64,000 bases of DNA from Vibrio aquaticus. Its GTDB lineage: Bacteria > Pseudomonadota > Gammaproteobacteria > Enterobacterales > Vibrionaceae. The notes beneath the pieces were generated by a model, which did not search any database, was not told where the DNA came from, and saw nothing but the letters and a program-made list of their open reading frames with translations. The position numbers and the translations under genes were made by a program. Every line of letters starts with the position of its first letter. Position 1 is the first letter of the stretch. The DNA lies in NCBI RefSeq assembly GCF_003970385.1, contig NZ_RXZH01000004.1, positions 186,001 to 250,000 on the forward strand. Reading direction: 5' to 3'. Shown here piece after piece: positions 51,355 through 61,716 of this stretch.

Positions 51355-52815
51355 TTATGCTCTAGTTGCACTGTGATAGAGAGCAAGGTATTCATCTGCT
51401 GCTTTGTTCCAACAGAAGTTCTGCCCCATCGCGTACAGTTGCACTCTTTTTATCTCATTAGGTTGTTGAGCATACAGCAAAAGCGAACGTTGAAGCACAT
51501 TCAACAATGCGGCTGGCTCTGGTGCATCGAACACAAAACCTGTTGCATTATCAGGATCCTCATCGTAATCGTTCACACTATCACGTAAGCCTCCGACTCC
51601 ACGGACAATCGGTAACGTCCCATAAGCCATACTGTAGATCTGATTTAAACCACACGGTTCAAACTCGGACGGCATTAGGAAGAAATCTGAACCAGCTTCC
51701 ACCAAATGCGCAAGCTCGTTGCTATACGCTTCAACAAAAGAGAATTTGTCACTATGTAGCGCTTCGATCTCTTTCAGCTGAGACGCAAGAACAGGGTCTC
51801 CGGTACCCACAATCACAACATGAACATCGTGCTTAAGAAATTCAGACAAAATCGGCAACAGATAGTGAATGCCTTTTTGATTAGTTAAACGACAAACCAT
51901 GCCATAAACCGCGACATCTTGCTGCTCTAACCCAACACGCTGCTGCAATTCACGCTTACACGCTTTTTTGCCTCGAACCATGCTTTGGCGGTTGGCCTTG
52001 TAGTTCACAGGCAGAAAGCTATCCGTTTGTGGGCTCCACGCTGAGTAATCACAGCCGTTCAAGATACCCACTAAGTCAGACGATCGCTGTTGGAACTCGG
52101 CCGCCATACCGTGGCTACCCAGTTCCGTTTTCAGTTCTTGAGCGTAAGTTGGACTCACTGCATTGATTTTGTCTGCATTCAAGACACCTGCTCGTAGCAT
52201 AGTGACATGAGTGTGGCTTACCGCTGCGTCTGGCGCATAACGAGTGTGCATCTCAGGTAGGACTTGGAGCTCCTCATAGCTAAACACACCTTTAAACACA
52301 GCGTTATGAATCGACAAGACGCTTTTCGTATTGGCGAAAAACGGTGCCTGCCCATAACGGTGTTTCAGCAAGTACGGAACAAAACCCGTATGCCAATCAT
52401 TCGCGTGGACAATATCCGGTTGGAAACCAAGCTTAGGCAGCATGTCTAAACACGCTGCACTAAAGAACGCAAAGCGCTCCCCGTTGTCACTGTACGCTTG
52501 GTTGTTTTCGGCATACATTTCAGGACGGTCAAAGTACTGAGGGCAATCAATCGCGTAAACAGAAACCCCGTCGACTTGCAAAGCTTTTACTGAGTAGGCG
52601 GTATGCGGCCAATGCTCAAGTTGCGTCTCTAACAGGTTTTCTGCTTGCTCGATGCCTGCCATTTTTTGATAGGCAGGCAACGTAATACGAACATCTTGTT
52701 GAAGCGTGGAAAGCGCTTTCGGCAGTGCCTTAGCCACATCGGCTAAGCCACCACTTTTGATCAAACCTTCAACTTCTGATGCTACAAAGAGAATGGAGAG
52801 ATTCTTAGTAGCCAA
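51355..52815 (-). CDS. glgA: Glycogen synthase GlgA
   Basis: 486 residues. I chose TTG 52815 because AAAGGAG stands 6 bases in front and the protein then reads (M)ATKNLSILFVASEVEGLIKSGG, the family N-terminus. The ATGs upstream lie inside glgC. GlgA is a GT5 glycosyltransferase that extends glycogen from ADP-glucose. ADP-glucose binding loop KSGGLADV (18-25) and the C-terminal GT-B motif SEFEPCGLNQIYSMAYG are present. It overlaps the glgC stop by 11 bases, so synthesis is probably coupled. Confidence 0.95.
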   Translation of the reverse strand: MATKNLSILFVASEVEGLIKSGGLADVAKALPKALSTLQQDVRITLPAYQKMAGIEQAENLLETQLEHWPHTAYSVKALQVDGVSVYAIDCPQYFDRPEMYAENNQAYSDNGERFAFFSAACLDMLPKLGFQPDIVHANDWHTGFVPYLLKHRYGQAPFFANTKSVLSIHNAVFKGVFSYEELQVLPEMHTRYAPDAAVSHTHVTMLRAGVLNADKINAVSPTYAQELKTELGSHGMAAEFQQRSSDLVGILNGCDYSAWSPQTDSFLPVNYKANRQSMVRGKKACKRELQQRVGLEQQDVAVYGMVCRLTNQKGIHYLLPILSEFLKHDVHVVIVGTGDPVLASQLKEIEALHSDKFSFVEAYSNELAHLVEAGSDFFLMPSEFEPCGLNQIYSMAYGTLPIVRGVGGLRDSVNDYDEDPDNATGFVFDAPEPAALLNVLQRSLLLYAQQPNEIKRVQLYAMGQNFCWNKAADEYLALYHSATRA

Positions 52816-54022
52816 TTCGTGCTCCTTTAGGAATAACAACAATGCCATCATCCGAGACATGATAGTGCTTTTTATCTTCAGTTAGATTAACACCGATTTG
52901 TGTCCCAGGGGCAATATCAGCATTTTTGTCAACAATGACTCGGCGTAGCACACAGCCCTCACCCACTTTCACATCACCAAGTAGGATACTTTCACTGATA
53001 TCACACGCTGATGCGATATTGCTGCGGAAACCAAGCACGGATTTTTCAATACGAGAGCCACGCACGTAGCTGCCGTTACACACTAAGCTGTCAATGATTT
53101 GAACTCGGCCATTGTCTGAGTCGGTAAAGGTTGCAGGTGGCAATGGTGGGTAGTAAGTATGCAGAGGCCATTTGCGGTTATAGAGCGAGAACGGTGCGTC
53201 CTTCTCTAGAAGATCCATATGAGCTTGCCAGTACGCATCGATGGTACCGACATCGCGCCAATACACTTCTTCTTTTTCACCGGTAATACGATTAGTACTG
53301 AAGTCATAAACGAACACGTCACCACGAGGGAACATTTTTGGAATGATGTCTTTACCAAAATCGTGCGATGAATCTGGGTTATCTGCATCTTCAATCAACT
53401 CAGCAAATAAGCTCTGAGCTTCGAAGACATAGTTACCCATCGACACAAGTGCATGCTCTGGATCACCTGGGATAGATTTAGGGTTCGCTGGCTTCTCTTC
53501 AAAACCAACCATGCGCCCTTCTTTGTCTACTTCAATCACACCAAACTGTGACGCTTCTGATAGAGGCATACGCAGAGCTGAAACGGTAAGAGAAGCTTCT
53601 TTTTCTTTGTGGAAATCAAGCATCTGCTTAATGTCCATTTTATAGATATGGTCAGAACCAAAAATGCACACTTGCTCAGGCTCTGAAAGCTCCATAAAGC
53701 GCAGGTTTTGGTAGATCGCATCCGCTGTTCCTTCATACCAACGCTTACCCGTACGCATTTGAGCAGGGATTGGGTCAATAAAGCGATCTGTAATGCCATT
53801 GATGTTCCAACCTTTTTTCATATGGTGGAACAGAGATTGAGACTTAAACTGAGTCAGTACATAAATGCGCATGAGGTCTGCATTTACGAAGTTATTCAGT
53901 GCAAAGTCAATCAGACGGTAGCTACCGCCGAAGGGTACCGAGGGTTTACTGCGAGATTCCGTTAGTGGACGAAGGCGTGACCCTTCCCCTCCAGCAAGGA
54001 TCATTCCCAAAACACCAGCCAT
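52805..54022 (-). CDS. glgC: Glucose-1-phosphate adenylyltransferase GlgC
   Basis: 405 residues. GlgC makes ADP-glucose from glucose-1-phosphate and ATP, the committed step of glycogen synthesis. N-terminal LAGGEGSRLRPLTESRSKPSVPFGG (10-34) holds the nucleotide loop. GSDHIYKMD is the catalytic region. KVGEGCVLRRVIVDKN lies in the C-terminal beta-helix. Allosteric control by sugar phosphates is typical. GGAGAG precedes the ATG. glgA follows with overlap. A GGDEF-like gene lies 374 bp upstream on the same strand. Confidence 0.96.
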   Translation of the reverse strand: MAGVLGMILAGGEGSRLRPLTESRSKPSVPFGGSYRLIDFALNNFVNADLMRIYVLTQFKSQSLFHHMKKGWNINGITDRFIDPIPAQMRTGKRWYEGTADAIYQNLRFMELSEPEQVCIFGSDHIYKMDIKQMLDFHKEKEASLTVSALRMPLSEASQFGVIEVDKEGRMVGFEEKPANPKSIPGDPEHALVSMGNYVFEAQSLFAELIEDADNPDSSHDFGKDIIPKMFPRGDVFVYDFSTNRITGEKEEVYWRDVGTIDAYWQAHMDLLEKDAPFSLYNRKWPLHTYYPPLPPATFTDSDNGRVQIIDSLVCNGSYVRGSRIEKSVLGFRSNIASACDISESILLGDVKVGEGCVLRRVIVDKNADIAPGTQIGVNLTEDKKHYHVSDDGIVVIPKGARIGY

Positions 54023-54053
54023 TATTTCTCTCCATTTTATTATTTATTGTATT

Positions 54054-54081
54054 GGCGAATCTGATTTTAGGGGGATTCGCC
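54054..54081 (-). other. Hairpin in the glgC leader
   Basis: Eight-base stem GGCGAATC / GATTCGCC with a 12-base loop, 32-59 bases before the glgC start. It lacks a T tract, so it may be a leader structure rather than a terminator for the GGDEF gene upstream. The rest of the 374-bp gap (54023-54396) shows no other clear structure. Confidence 0.5.
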
Positions 54082-54396
54082 TTAATTCCTTATCACTCAG
54101 CCACCATAAAGTGACCAAGCATGCAGCCATAGCACAGACATCTATAAGTTGTGGGTACCGACCAGATACTCAATCCCTACCTGTGCAAAACGTTTATTAT
54201 AACTTATCGTATTTCAGGAAGATTACAATTTAAAATATGCTGTACCTCTAGGGTCACATTGATTACTTTTTAGCGCCCTGATATAGCTCACACTATCTCG
54301 CTGCACACACACAATTAGTTAACATTACACCTACAAGAGCGTGACTTCACTCGCAGGCGGTACTGTTCATATAATCAATAAAATAGCGCTAAGATA

Positions 54397-56097
54397 CTAA
54401 GCAGACTTTCTGTTTGTGGGAGGAGTATGAATGTAGATTCGGCTAGACCTTTCGGATTTCGCAATATAGAGAGAACTGTCGGTTAACGCTAACGCTTGGC
54501 GCATTGACATATCCGGGGTGACGAGGATACCGCCAATGGAGAGCTCAATCTCACTCGTCTCTCTATTGCTGGCACGGTTTTCTTTTTCAATATGATGCAT
54601 GATTCGCTTAGAGATTTGGCGCAGCGTTTTTGCCTGTTCGCTCCTGACCAAAACAAGGAATTCATCATCCGCCCAACGAGCTGCGACATCGTACTCTCGG
54701 ACAGCTTCTAACAGACCTTCCGCCACCATCATCAAGGCTTGTTCATACCCGCTGTTCTCTTTAGAATCATCGATTGTTTTGTGAAGACTGGTATCAATCC
54801 AAAGTAACCCAAACTGATACCGCTCTCTCGCACTGCGGGCAAGCTCCTTTTTGAGTTCTTGCTCTAGGCCACGTTTGTTGTGTAGATGTGTGACGGGGTC
54901 ATAGATGGTCAGCTCGTCTAAGGCTTTGGTTTTCATCGCCACCAAGCTCTCTACCCCACAGCGGCTATGGCAGAGCTCCTTATCAATCACGTCAAGATAA
55001 CAATCAAGTTCAAGAAGGCGATGGTCGGCTGTGCCCTTTAATTCAGCGGCCCCGGAGGCGATTGTGGCTAGACGCTGCTTACATTGTTCGGTGGGTATTA
55101 GCCAGTTACGCACAACATAGATATAGCAGGCTAAACCAAAGGCAAAAGTGGCCAGCGTTAAGGGTATATAAATGGCGTATGCAGCCCAAGCTGGCATCAT
55201 TTCATCAACGCTGACGAAGGTGAGCTCATACCACCCGAGCTCTTCGATATATTTAATCGCGACAACGGCACTGCCTTTGCCCTGTTGAACGGCCAACACC
55301 TCTGACTCCATGCCGCGCTTTTGTCGCAACATCAATTCTTCGAGCGCTTGGTAATCTCTTGGGTTACTGACCAAATCATACAGGTGAGGCTTCACCTTAC
55401 TCGCGGCTCTTTGCGGATATTCGACGTTTTCCCCATCAAATTCCATTTGTACCCGTTTATCCTCATCAACAAACATGGTTCTAAGCTCACTGCTGTGATG
55501 ATGGACAAGCTGCTCAAAGAGAGAAGAGGTTTCGATACCGGTACCGACAATGCCTAAGAAACGACCATCTTTATAAATGCTTTGATTGATCCAAAGCCGA
55601 GTCAGTTCAAGGCGCGTATCTTTCTGTATGTTGACCGTGAGTGGTTTACCGCTGCTCTTTTGTTCGAAATACCATTGATCCGATGATGACCCTGGTTCTA
55701 AGTAATGGCGGAAATACGATCCAGTTTGAACACTGTCGACATCGTTGTAGTAGTACCCAAGGTCATCATCGAGAACAATGAAAAAGTTTTTTGACTTAAA
55801 CTGCCAACGGTAATTTTCAAGCGTTTCTTCACCGACCTGTCGATAGACATCATCACCACTATTCTGCCCCCAAGAAGTAATATTGGGGTGCTTGGCAATC
55901 TTTTCTGCGAATTGAGCTTCTTTGATAATGGGTGGAAGGAGCATGTGGGCATCGTAATGAGCAGAAACACTCGCGTATTTCCACAGCAAGTCTGCGACAA
56001 CTTGATCAATAACGTGCCTCGAGATTTGATAGGAAACGACCACAAAGACAAGACTGCTGATCGCCACTAATAATAGTAATTTAATTCTCTGTTTCAT
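54397..56097 (-). CDS. Membrane sensor with degenerate GGDEF domain
   Basis: 566 residues. TM1 (about 5-25), a periplasmic sensor resembling double Cache (35-300: GYYYNDVDSVQTGSYFRHYL, LGIVGTGIETSSLF), TM2 (303-330), a linker, and a GGDEF-fold domain from 392 (LDELTIYDPVTHLHNKRGLE). The active-site loop reads RWADDEF (474-480) where GGDEF is usual, and the metal region is WIDTSLHKTIDD with the second Asp of DxD replaced by Ser. It is probably catalytically dead and may sense or bind c-di-GMP or GTP instead. It lies upstream of glgC-glgA on the same strand. Confidence 0.85.
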   Translation of the reverse strand: MKQRIKLLLLVAISSLVFVVVSYQISRHVIDQVVADLLWKYASVSAHYDAHMLLPPIIKEAQFAEKIAKHPNITSWGQNSGDDVYRQVGEETLENYRWQFKSKNFFIVLDDDLGYYYNDVDSVQTGSYFRHYLEPGSSSDQWYFEQKSSGKPLTVNIQKDTRLELTRLWINQSIYKDGRFLGIVGTGIETSSLFEQLVHHHSSELRTMFVDEDKRVQMEFDGENVEYPQRAASKVKPHLYDLVSNPRDYQALEELMLRQKRGMESEVLAVQQGKGSAVVAIKYIEELGWYELTFVSVDEMMPAWAAYAIYIPLTLATFAFGLACYIYVVRNWLIPTEQCKQRLATIASGAAELKGTADHRLLELDCYLDVIDKELCHSRCGVESLVAMKTKALDELTIYDPVTHLHNKRGLEQELKKELARSARERYQFGLLWIDTSLHKTIDDSKENSGYEQALMMVAEGLLEAVREYDVAARWADDEFLVLVRSEQAKTLRQISKRIMHHIEKENRASNRETSEIELSIGGILVTPDMSMRQALALTDSSLYIAKSERSSRIYIHTPPTNRKSA

Positions 56098-56250
56098 GGC
56101 GTCCTTCCAACTGAACCTTTAAACCAATAGGTGTTAGTGTTCAAATTGTCAAAATCAGAAACGAGAATCCTTATCATAGAAAAGAGGCAAAGTATCAGAA
56201 TAAAGCAACGATCGCATCATCATGAAAAGGTAATGAAAGTTATCGCATAA

Positions 56251-56277
56251 AAAAAGCAGCCACTTCGGCTGCTTTTT
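56251..56277 (-). terminator. Terminator of topA
   Basis: Eleven-base stem AAAAAGCAGCC / GGCTGCTTTTT with loop ACTTC, 16 bases after the topA stop. T run in both directions. Confidence 0.93.
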
Positions 56278-56292
56278 CTTACAACTTATGTG

Positions 56293-58929
56293 TTACTTTT
56301 TTGCTTTGGCAGGTTTCTTACGCTTATCCGTGATTTCCCACTTACCATCAACGTAAAGCGCCGTGTAGCCTGATGGCTTGCCATCGACTTCAGAACGTAC
56401 ATAGTTCTCTTTCGACTTGCGGCTAAAGCGAACAACCATTGGTAGGCCATCTGGGTCTTTTTCAGGTGCCTCTGTCAGGTACACGAACTTAGGCGAAATA
56501 CGATCTTTGAATCGTACGAGCTCTTCAACCAATGGTGCGCGTGTTTCACGAGATTTAGGGAACGTACTTGCCGCTAGGAACAAGCCCGATGCGCCATCTC
56601 GTAGTACGAAGTACGCGTCTGAGTTTTCACATGGAAGCTCAGGAAGGTGCACAGGATCTTCTTTTGGTGGCGCTACTTCGCCATTCTTAAGAATCTTACG
56701 CGTGTTCTTACACTCTTGGCTAGTACAGTCCATGTATTTACCAAAACGACCGTTCTTAAGTTCCATGTCACTGCCACACTTGTCACACTCGACAACCGGG
56801 CCATCGTAACCTTTCACTTTGAACTCACCATGCTCGACAATGTAACCTTCACAGTTCGGGTTATTACCACAAACGTGCATTTTACGTTTGTCGTCGATTA
56901 GGTACGCGTCCATCGCGGTTTCACAAATTGGACAACGTTTCTTCGCACGCAGTGCAGCCGTTTCAACGTCTTCTTCAAGAACGTTGATAATGCCTTCTTC
57001 ATCACCTAGGTTGATCGTTGTCTTACAACGCTCTTTCGGTGGCAGCGCGTAACCCGAACAACCAAGGAAGACACCTGTAGATGCTGTGCGAATTCCCATA
57101 GGGCGAGAACAAGTCGGACACTCAATATCCGTGTAAACGATGTGGTTAGGCTTCATACCGCCTTCTTCTTCGTCCAACTCTGCTTTTGACAAGTCGCCAG
57201 TAAAGTCATTGAAGAAATCATCGAGTACGCCTTTCCAATTCGCATCACCTTCAGCGATTTGGTCAAGTTTCTCTTCCATGCGAGAAGTGAACTCGTAGTT
57301 CATAAGCTCATCGAAACTGCCATCTAGACGGTCAGTTACAATTTCACCCATTTTCTCAGCGTAGAATCGACGCTGCTCAACTTTTACGTAACCACGATCC
57401 TGAATGGTAGAGATGATTGACGCATACGTTGATGGACGGCCAATACCACGTTTTTCAAGTTCTTTAACCAGTGCCGCTTCAGTGAAGCGTGCTGGGGGCT
57501 TAGTAAAGTGCTGCTTAGGATCAAGCGTCACAAGCTCGATGGAGTCGCCAACTTGTACAGCCGGTAGAATTTGGTCTTCGTTTTTACCCAGTGGGCGCTG
57601 AACACGAGTCCAACCATCAAACTTAAGAATACGGCCTTTCGCTTTTAGCGTGTACTCATCAGCTTTCACGCTTACTGTTGTTGAATCGTATTTAGCTGGT
57701 GTCATCTGACACGCGACAAATTGATTCCAAATCAGTGAATAGAGCTTATGAGCGTCTGCTTCCATCCCTTTAAGGTCGTCGGCTTTCACTGCAACATCTG
57801 AAGGACGAATCGCTTCGTGCGCTTCTTGTGCGCCTTCCTTACTGCCATAAACATTTGGCTTAGACGGTAGGTATGCGTCACCAAACTCATCGCCAATGAA
57901 ACCACGAACCGTTTCTACGGCTTCTGCGCTCAGGTTAGTCGAGTCGGTACGCATGTAGGTGATGTAACCCGCTTCATACAGTCGCTGAGCAAGCATCATT
58001 GTCTTCTTAACACCGTAACCTAAGCGCGTACTTGCCGCTTGTTGCAGAGTAGAAGTAATGAATGGTGCAGATGGCTTACTCGACGTTGGGCGGTCTTCAC
58101 GCTTACACACTTCGTAACGTGCTTTGTCTAATACCGCCACCGCTGATTGTGTTTCAGCTTCGTTGACTGGCTTAAACGCAACACCATCTTTTTGTGCTAC
58201 CTGTAAACGGAAATCGGTTTTGTCTTGAGTTTTCGTGTTCGCATGGATATCCCAAAATTCTTCAGGGATAAACGCTTTGATTTCACGCTCTCGCTCAACA
58301 AGCAGTTTCACCGCAACCGACTGTACACGCCCAGCAGACAAACCACGTGCCACTTTTTTCCAAAGCAGTGGTGAGACCATAAAGCCAACCACACGGTCCA
58401 TGAAACGGCGCGCTTGTTGCGCATTAACGCCATCCAAACTCAGTTCGCCCGGTTTCTCGAACGCCTGTTGAATAGCATTTTTCGTAATCTCGTTAAAGAC
58501 AACGCGTTTGTATCGCTCTTCATCGCCACCGATGATCTCACGAAGGTGCCAAGCGATAGCCTCTCCCTCGCGGTCTAAATCGGTTGCGAGATAAACGCGG
58601 TCTGCGTCTTTCGCTAATTTTTGCAGTTCCGCAACCACTTTCTCTTTACCCGGTAGGATTTGATAATTCGCTTCCCAGCCGTGGTAAGGGTCGATACCCA
58701 TCTTCTTAATCAGTGATTTGCGATCTTTTTCTTTTTTGATTCGTGCTTTTTCTTCTGCGCTCAAGCCCTTGGTCGAAACAGCAGCTGCCTTCTGACCGGT
58801 ACTTTGGCCAGCAGTCGGCAGATCACGTACGTGACCTACACTGGACTTAACAATAAAGTCCTTACCTAAATACTTATTGATGGTCTTCGCTTTGGCCGGC
58901 GACTCCACAATAACCAGTGACTTACCCAT
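56293..58929 (-). CDS. topA: DNA topoisomerase I
   Basis: 878 residues (E. coli 865). TopA relaxes negative supercoils by cutting one strand through a Tyr link. Toprim domain (1-150) has [14 protein letters not shown] with Glu9 and [12 protein letters not shown] with its DxDxE. The active-site Tyr is Tyr325 in [14 protein letters not shown]. The C-terminal zinc-ribbon region (about 605-760) has CPTC...CSGY, CPIC...CGNNPNC and CDKC...C clusters, followed by two ribbons without Cys. It is transcribed alone. The divergent yciN gene across the 429-bp gap is also next to topA in E. coli. Confidence 0.98.
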   Translation of the reverse strand: MGKSLVIVESPAKAKTINKYLGKDFIVKSSVGHVRDLPTAGQSTGQKAAAVSTKGLSAEEKARIKKEKDRKSLIKKMGIDPYHGWEANYQILPGKEKVVAELQKLAKDADRVYLATDLDREGEAIAWHLREIIGGDEERYKRVVFNEITKNAIQQAFEKPGELSLDGVNAQQARRFMDRVVGFMVSPLLWKKVARGLSAGRVQSVAVKLLVEREREIKAFIPEEFWDIHANTKTQDKTDFRLQVAQKDGVAFKPVNEAETQSAVAVLDKARYEVCKREDRPTSSKPSAPFITSTLQQAASTRLGYGVKKTMMLAQRLYEAGYITYMRTDSTNLSAEAVETVRGFIGDEFGDAYLPSKPNVYGSKEGAQEAHEAIRPSDVAVKADDLKGMEADAHKLYSLIWNQFVACQMTPAKYDSTTVSVKADEYTLKAKGRILKFDGWTRVQRPLGKNEDQILPAVQVGDSIELVTLDPKQHFTKPPARFTEAALVKELEKRGIGRPSTYASIISTIQDRGYVKVEQRRFYAEKMGEIVTDRLDGSFDELMNYEFTSRMEEKLDQIAEGDANWKGVLDDFFNDFTGDLSKAELDEEEGGMKPNHIVYTDIECPTCSRPMGIRTASTGVFLGCSGYALPPKERCKTTINLGDEEGIINVLEEDVETAALRAKKRCPICETAMDAYLIDDKRKMHVCGNNPNCEGYIVEHGEFKVKGYDGPVVECDKCGSDMELKNGRFGKYMDCTSQECKNTRKILKNGEVAPPKEDPVHLPELPCENSDAYFVLRDGASGLFLAASTFPKSRETRAPLVEELVRFKDRISPKFVYLTEAPEKDPDGLPMVVRFSRKSKENYVRSEVDGKPSGYTALYVDGKWEITDKRKKPAKAKK

Positions 58930-59358
58930 AATTGACTCAAGTGTCCTTTATCGAGTGCGCAATTAACGCACAACATACTTAAAACTTCGCTTCTTTTTTT
59001 ACTATTGAGCGAGATTGCAAGAAGATCAATATCTTTTTTAAATTTCTCAATTGACTGCTCGACAAATCAACGATGTTTTATTGATAACCCAACATTCGCT
59101 GAAACCTTGCCGCGCTTATAGATATAGAAAGCGGGCACATACTAAACGGGCAAAGAATCTTTACGCCAGTGCAAGACGACTTTTTTAGTCACCAGTCACA
59201 AAACCCACGTTCATCGTTTCCTACAGATACGTCTTTTGTAACTTGATCTATCGCATTTGAATTTCTAGCAGAGTTCCATACAATTTCGCTAAAGCATGCC
59301 CGTTTACGATGAATAGCACAAAACTTCGGGTTCAAATAAAACAACAAAGGTATTACCG
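58930..59358. promoter_or_regulatory. Divergent intergenic region topA / yciN
   Basis: This 429-bp gap holds both promoters. It is AT-rich with a T-tract near 58990 and no recognisable operator, RNA gene or ORF with a ribosome site. Confidence 0.4.
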
Positions 59359-59607
59359 ATGAGCGAGAAAAAAGTCATTTCACACGCTGAGTTATTGATG
59401 ATTGCCAACCATGTTATTCAAGAACACGACGATTACTTGGAAGGTATGCGAACCGACAGCGTTGAAGAAAAAGAAGGCGTTTTAGTCTTTAAAGGCAACT
59501 ACTTCTTGGATGACAACGGATTACCAACACCACAAACAACCGCTGTGTTTAACATGTTTAAATACCTTGCGCATCATTTATCGAAAGAGTTTACGTTAGA
59601 AAACTAA
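59359..59607 (+). CDS. yciN: YciN family protein (DUF2498)
   Basis: 82 residues. Family marks: SHAELLMIANHVIQEHDDYLEGM at the start and GVLVFKGNYFLDDNGLPTPQTTAVFNMFKYLAHHLS toward the end. The E. coli homologue has an all-alpha-beta small fold and no known function, and lies beside topA as here. AAAGGTATTACCG precedes the ATG, with AAGG as ribosome site. A strong terminator follows 14 bases after the stop. Confidence 0.9.
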   Translation: MSEKKVISHAELLMIANHVIQEHDDYLEGMRTDSVEEKEGVLVFKGNYFLDDNGLPTPQTTAVFNMFKYLAHHLSKEFTLEN

Positions 59608-59621
59608 CAAAGACGAAAAGC

Positions 59622-59650
59622 AAAGGGTTGGCACAGTGCCAACCCTTTTT
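59622..59650 (+). terminator. Terminator of yciN
   Basis: Eleven-base stem AAAGGGTTGGC / GCCAACCCTTT with loop ACAGT, followed by TT. Confidence 0.92.
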
Positions 59651-59670
59651 GGTTTTCAATGACTTAATAC

Positions 59671-59775
59671 GCCATCCTCGAGAGCGAGGAACAAGTGAGT
59701 TGAGGATCTCTTGAAGCAAGTAGAAAACTAACAAAGATTCCCTACTCGCTCCTTCGTCACTCTATGGAATGACGG
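59671..59775. repeat. Intergenic repeat with terminal inverted ends (copy C, longest)
   Basis: Starts GCCATCCTCGAGAGCGAGG and ends GGAATGACGG. The right 40 bases equal 25118-25157 at 39 of 40 positions. The left part aligns with 29050-29095. It lies between yciN and aroA 3' ends. Confidence 0.85.
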
Positions 59776-59804
59776 TATATTGGACTCTTAACTCTTTCAG
59801 CCTG

Positions 59805-61085
59805 TTACGAGCTTAAACCTTCCAATTTATCGAAATAATCCGGGAATGTCTTAGAAGTACATTTCGGGTCATTGATGGTCACTGGGGTATCGCTGAGCGC
59901 CACTAGCGAGAAACACATTGCCATGCGGTGGTCATCGTACGTATCAATCGCAGCGTGCGTCAGTTGAGCTGGCGGAGTAACTACAATGTAATCTTCACCT
60001 TCTTCAACTTCCGCCCCGACTTTACGCAGTTCAGTTGCCATCGCGGCTAGACGGTCCGTTTCTTTTACACGCCAGTTATACACGTTGCGAATCGCCGTTG
60101 TTCCCTCTGCAAATAGCGCTGTGGTAGCAATCGTCATCGCGGCATCAGGGATATGGTTGAAGTCTAGATCAACCGCTTTTAGCTCGCCGACACGTGAAAT
60201 CACGTAGTCATCGCCCCATTCAATCTCAGCGCCCATTTTTTCAAGCGCATCAGCAAATTGAATATCACCTTGGATACTGTTTTTACCAATGCCTGTTACT
60301 TTGATCTGACCGCCTTTGATCGCGGCGGCTGCAAGGAAATAGGACGCAGATGACGCATCCCCTTCCACTAAGAAATCGCCCGGTGCAACGTAAGACTGGC
60401 CTTTGCGAATCACAAACTCTTGGTAATCGTTGTTTTCAACTTGAACACCAAACTGAGCCATGATGTGCAACGTGATATCGATGTATGGCTTTGAAACCAA
60501 CTCACCAATAATCTTAATCGTCACATCATCTTCAGCCAGTGGTGCTGACATCAGGAATGCAGTCAGGAATTGACTAGAGATTGAGCCATCAATCTCAACC
60601 GTACCACCCTTCAGGCCTGTGCCATGAATTTTAAGCGGCGGATAGTTGTCGTTTTCTAAGTATTCCACTTCTGCACCCGCTTGGCGCAGTGCATCCACTA
60701 AGTGACCGATTGGACGCTCTTTCATGCGAGGTTCGCCAGTCAGTACATACTCACCACCACCTAGACACAACGCCGCAGCCAGTGGGCGCATCGCTGTACC
60801 GGCATTACCTAAGAACAGCTCAAGAGCATCTGGTGCATTGAAAGGTTTACCTAAACCTTCGACTTCACATACCGTTTTATCTGCAGACAGCGTGTAGTTC
60901 ACACCCAATTGAGTAAGAGCATTCAGCATGTGACGAATGTCGTCACTATCGAGAAGGTTAGTAAGGCGTGTTGTGCCCTTCGCCAACGCAGCAAGTAGCA
61001 ACGCTCGGTTTGAAACACTTTTTGAACCTGGTAAGTTGACCTCACCATTGACTTTATTGATAGGTTGTAACGTAAGGCTTTCCAT
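59805..61085 (-). CDS. aroA: 3-phosphoshikimate 1-carboxyvinyltransferase (EPSP synthase)
   Basis: 426 residues from ATG 61085 ([16 protein letters not shown]), the family start. An ATG 12 bases upstream (61097) lies directly against the AAGG and is less likely. AroA joins shikimate-3-phosphate and PEP in aromatic amino acid synthesis. [20 protein letters not shown] (substrate loop), [22 protein letters not shown] (class I glyphosate-sensitive type, with Gly96-equivalent) and [12 protein letters not shown] (C-terminal) are intact. It is transcribed alone, next to the glycine-zipper gene. Confidence 0.95.
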   Translation of the reverse strand: MESLTLQPINKVNGEVNLPGSKSVSNRALLLAALAKGTTRLTNLLDSDDIRHMLNALTQLGVNYTLSADKTVCEVEGLGKPFNAPDALELFLGNAGTAMRPLAAALCLGGGEYVLTGEPRMKERPIGHLVDALRQAGAEVEYLENDNYPPLKIHGTGLKGGTVEIDGSISSQFLTAFLMSAPLAEDDVTIKIIGELVSKPYIDITLHIMAQFGVQVENNDYQEFVIRKGQSYVAPGDFLVEGDASSASYFLAAAAIKGGQIKVTGIGKNSIQGDIQFADALEKMGAEIEWGDDYVISRVGELKAVDLDFNHIPDAAMTIATTALFAEGTTAIRNVYNWRVKETDRLAAMATELRKVGAEVEEGEDYIVVTPPAQLTHAAIDTYDDHRMAMCFSLVALSDTPVTINDPKCTSKTFPDYFDKLEGLSS

Positions 61086-61242
61086 TAAAATCGTCATTCC
61101 TTGCTCACCTCGTCTTCCTAAACGAGGCGATGAATATTCTTCGTACTTGCAGACTATCTAAAAAGCTTCGTTAAAACCAGAGCTAAAACACGAATAAAAC
61201 TGAATAATTATGTGGTCAGCTCAGAACGAATAAAAAGGTCTA

Positions 61243-61698
61243 TCAATACTCTTTATCGACTCTTACGCCATCATCAAAATAGAGAATGCGGACTTTGTCT
61301 CCACGTTCAAAAAGCATGTTGCTGTCGATATCTTGGATCACATCTATTAGCTTACCCTTTTCGGTTTTTATTAGTATCTCAACGAGTCGGTATTCTACTT
61401 TATAAGTCTGATTGGCGTGATTTCTGGCTATACCTGCCCCAGCAACCGCTCCTACTGCCGTCGCGACTTCTTTGCCGGTACCGCCACCAAATTGATTACC
61501 AATCAAGCCACCAGCAACTGCGCCTAGTAAGGTTTCCCACCCGGAGCTTTTCGACTCAATGATTTCCTGCTGGGTAATATACCTAACCGTCTCCACCGAA
61601 CCAAAGACCACTTCGTTCACTGGCCTTGCGGTATTTCTTTGGTAGGCTGCATTGGCAATAAGTGGAAAAACCAATATGATCCATAGTAACTTCTTCAT
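61243..61698 (-). CDS. Glycine-zipper 2TM domain envelope protein
   Basis: 151 residues. The signal peptide ends LIANAA, without a lipobox Cys. A glycine zipper (about 53-93: LLGAVAGGLIGNQFGGGTGKE, then VGAVAGAGIARN) resembles the SlyB/Rick_17kDa family. The C-terminal region (about 95-151) is beta-rich. Related proteins are outer-membrane lipoproteins in envelope stress. This one is probably not lipidated. It diverges from aat and is minus-strand next to aroA, 157 bp apart. Confidence 0.8.
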   Translation of the reverse strand: MKKLLWIILVFPLIANAAYQRNTARPVNEVVFGSVETVRYITQQEIIESKSSGWETLLGAVAGGLIGNQFGGGTGKEVATAVGAVAGAGIARNHANQTYKVEYRLVEILIKTEKGKLIDVIQDIDSNMLFERGDKVRILYFDDGVRVDKEY

Positions 61699-61716
61699 TT
61701 CTGTCCCCTATATTGC

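Noticed and set aside
61086..61097. Upstream ATG of aroA
   Set aside because: The AAGG is directly against that ATG, and family proteins start at MESLTLQP.
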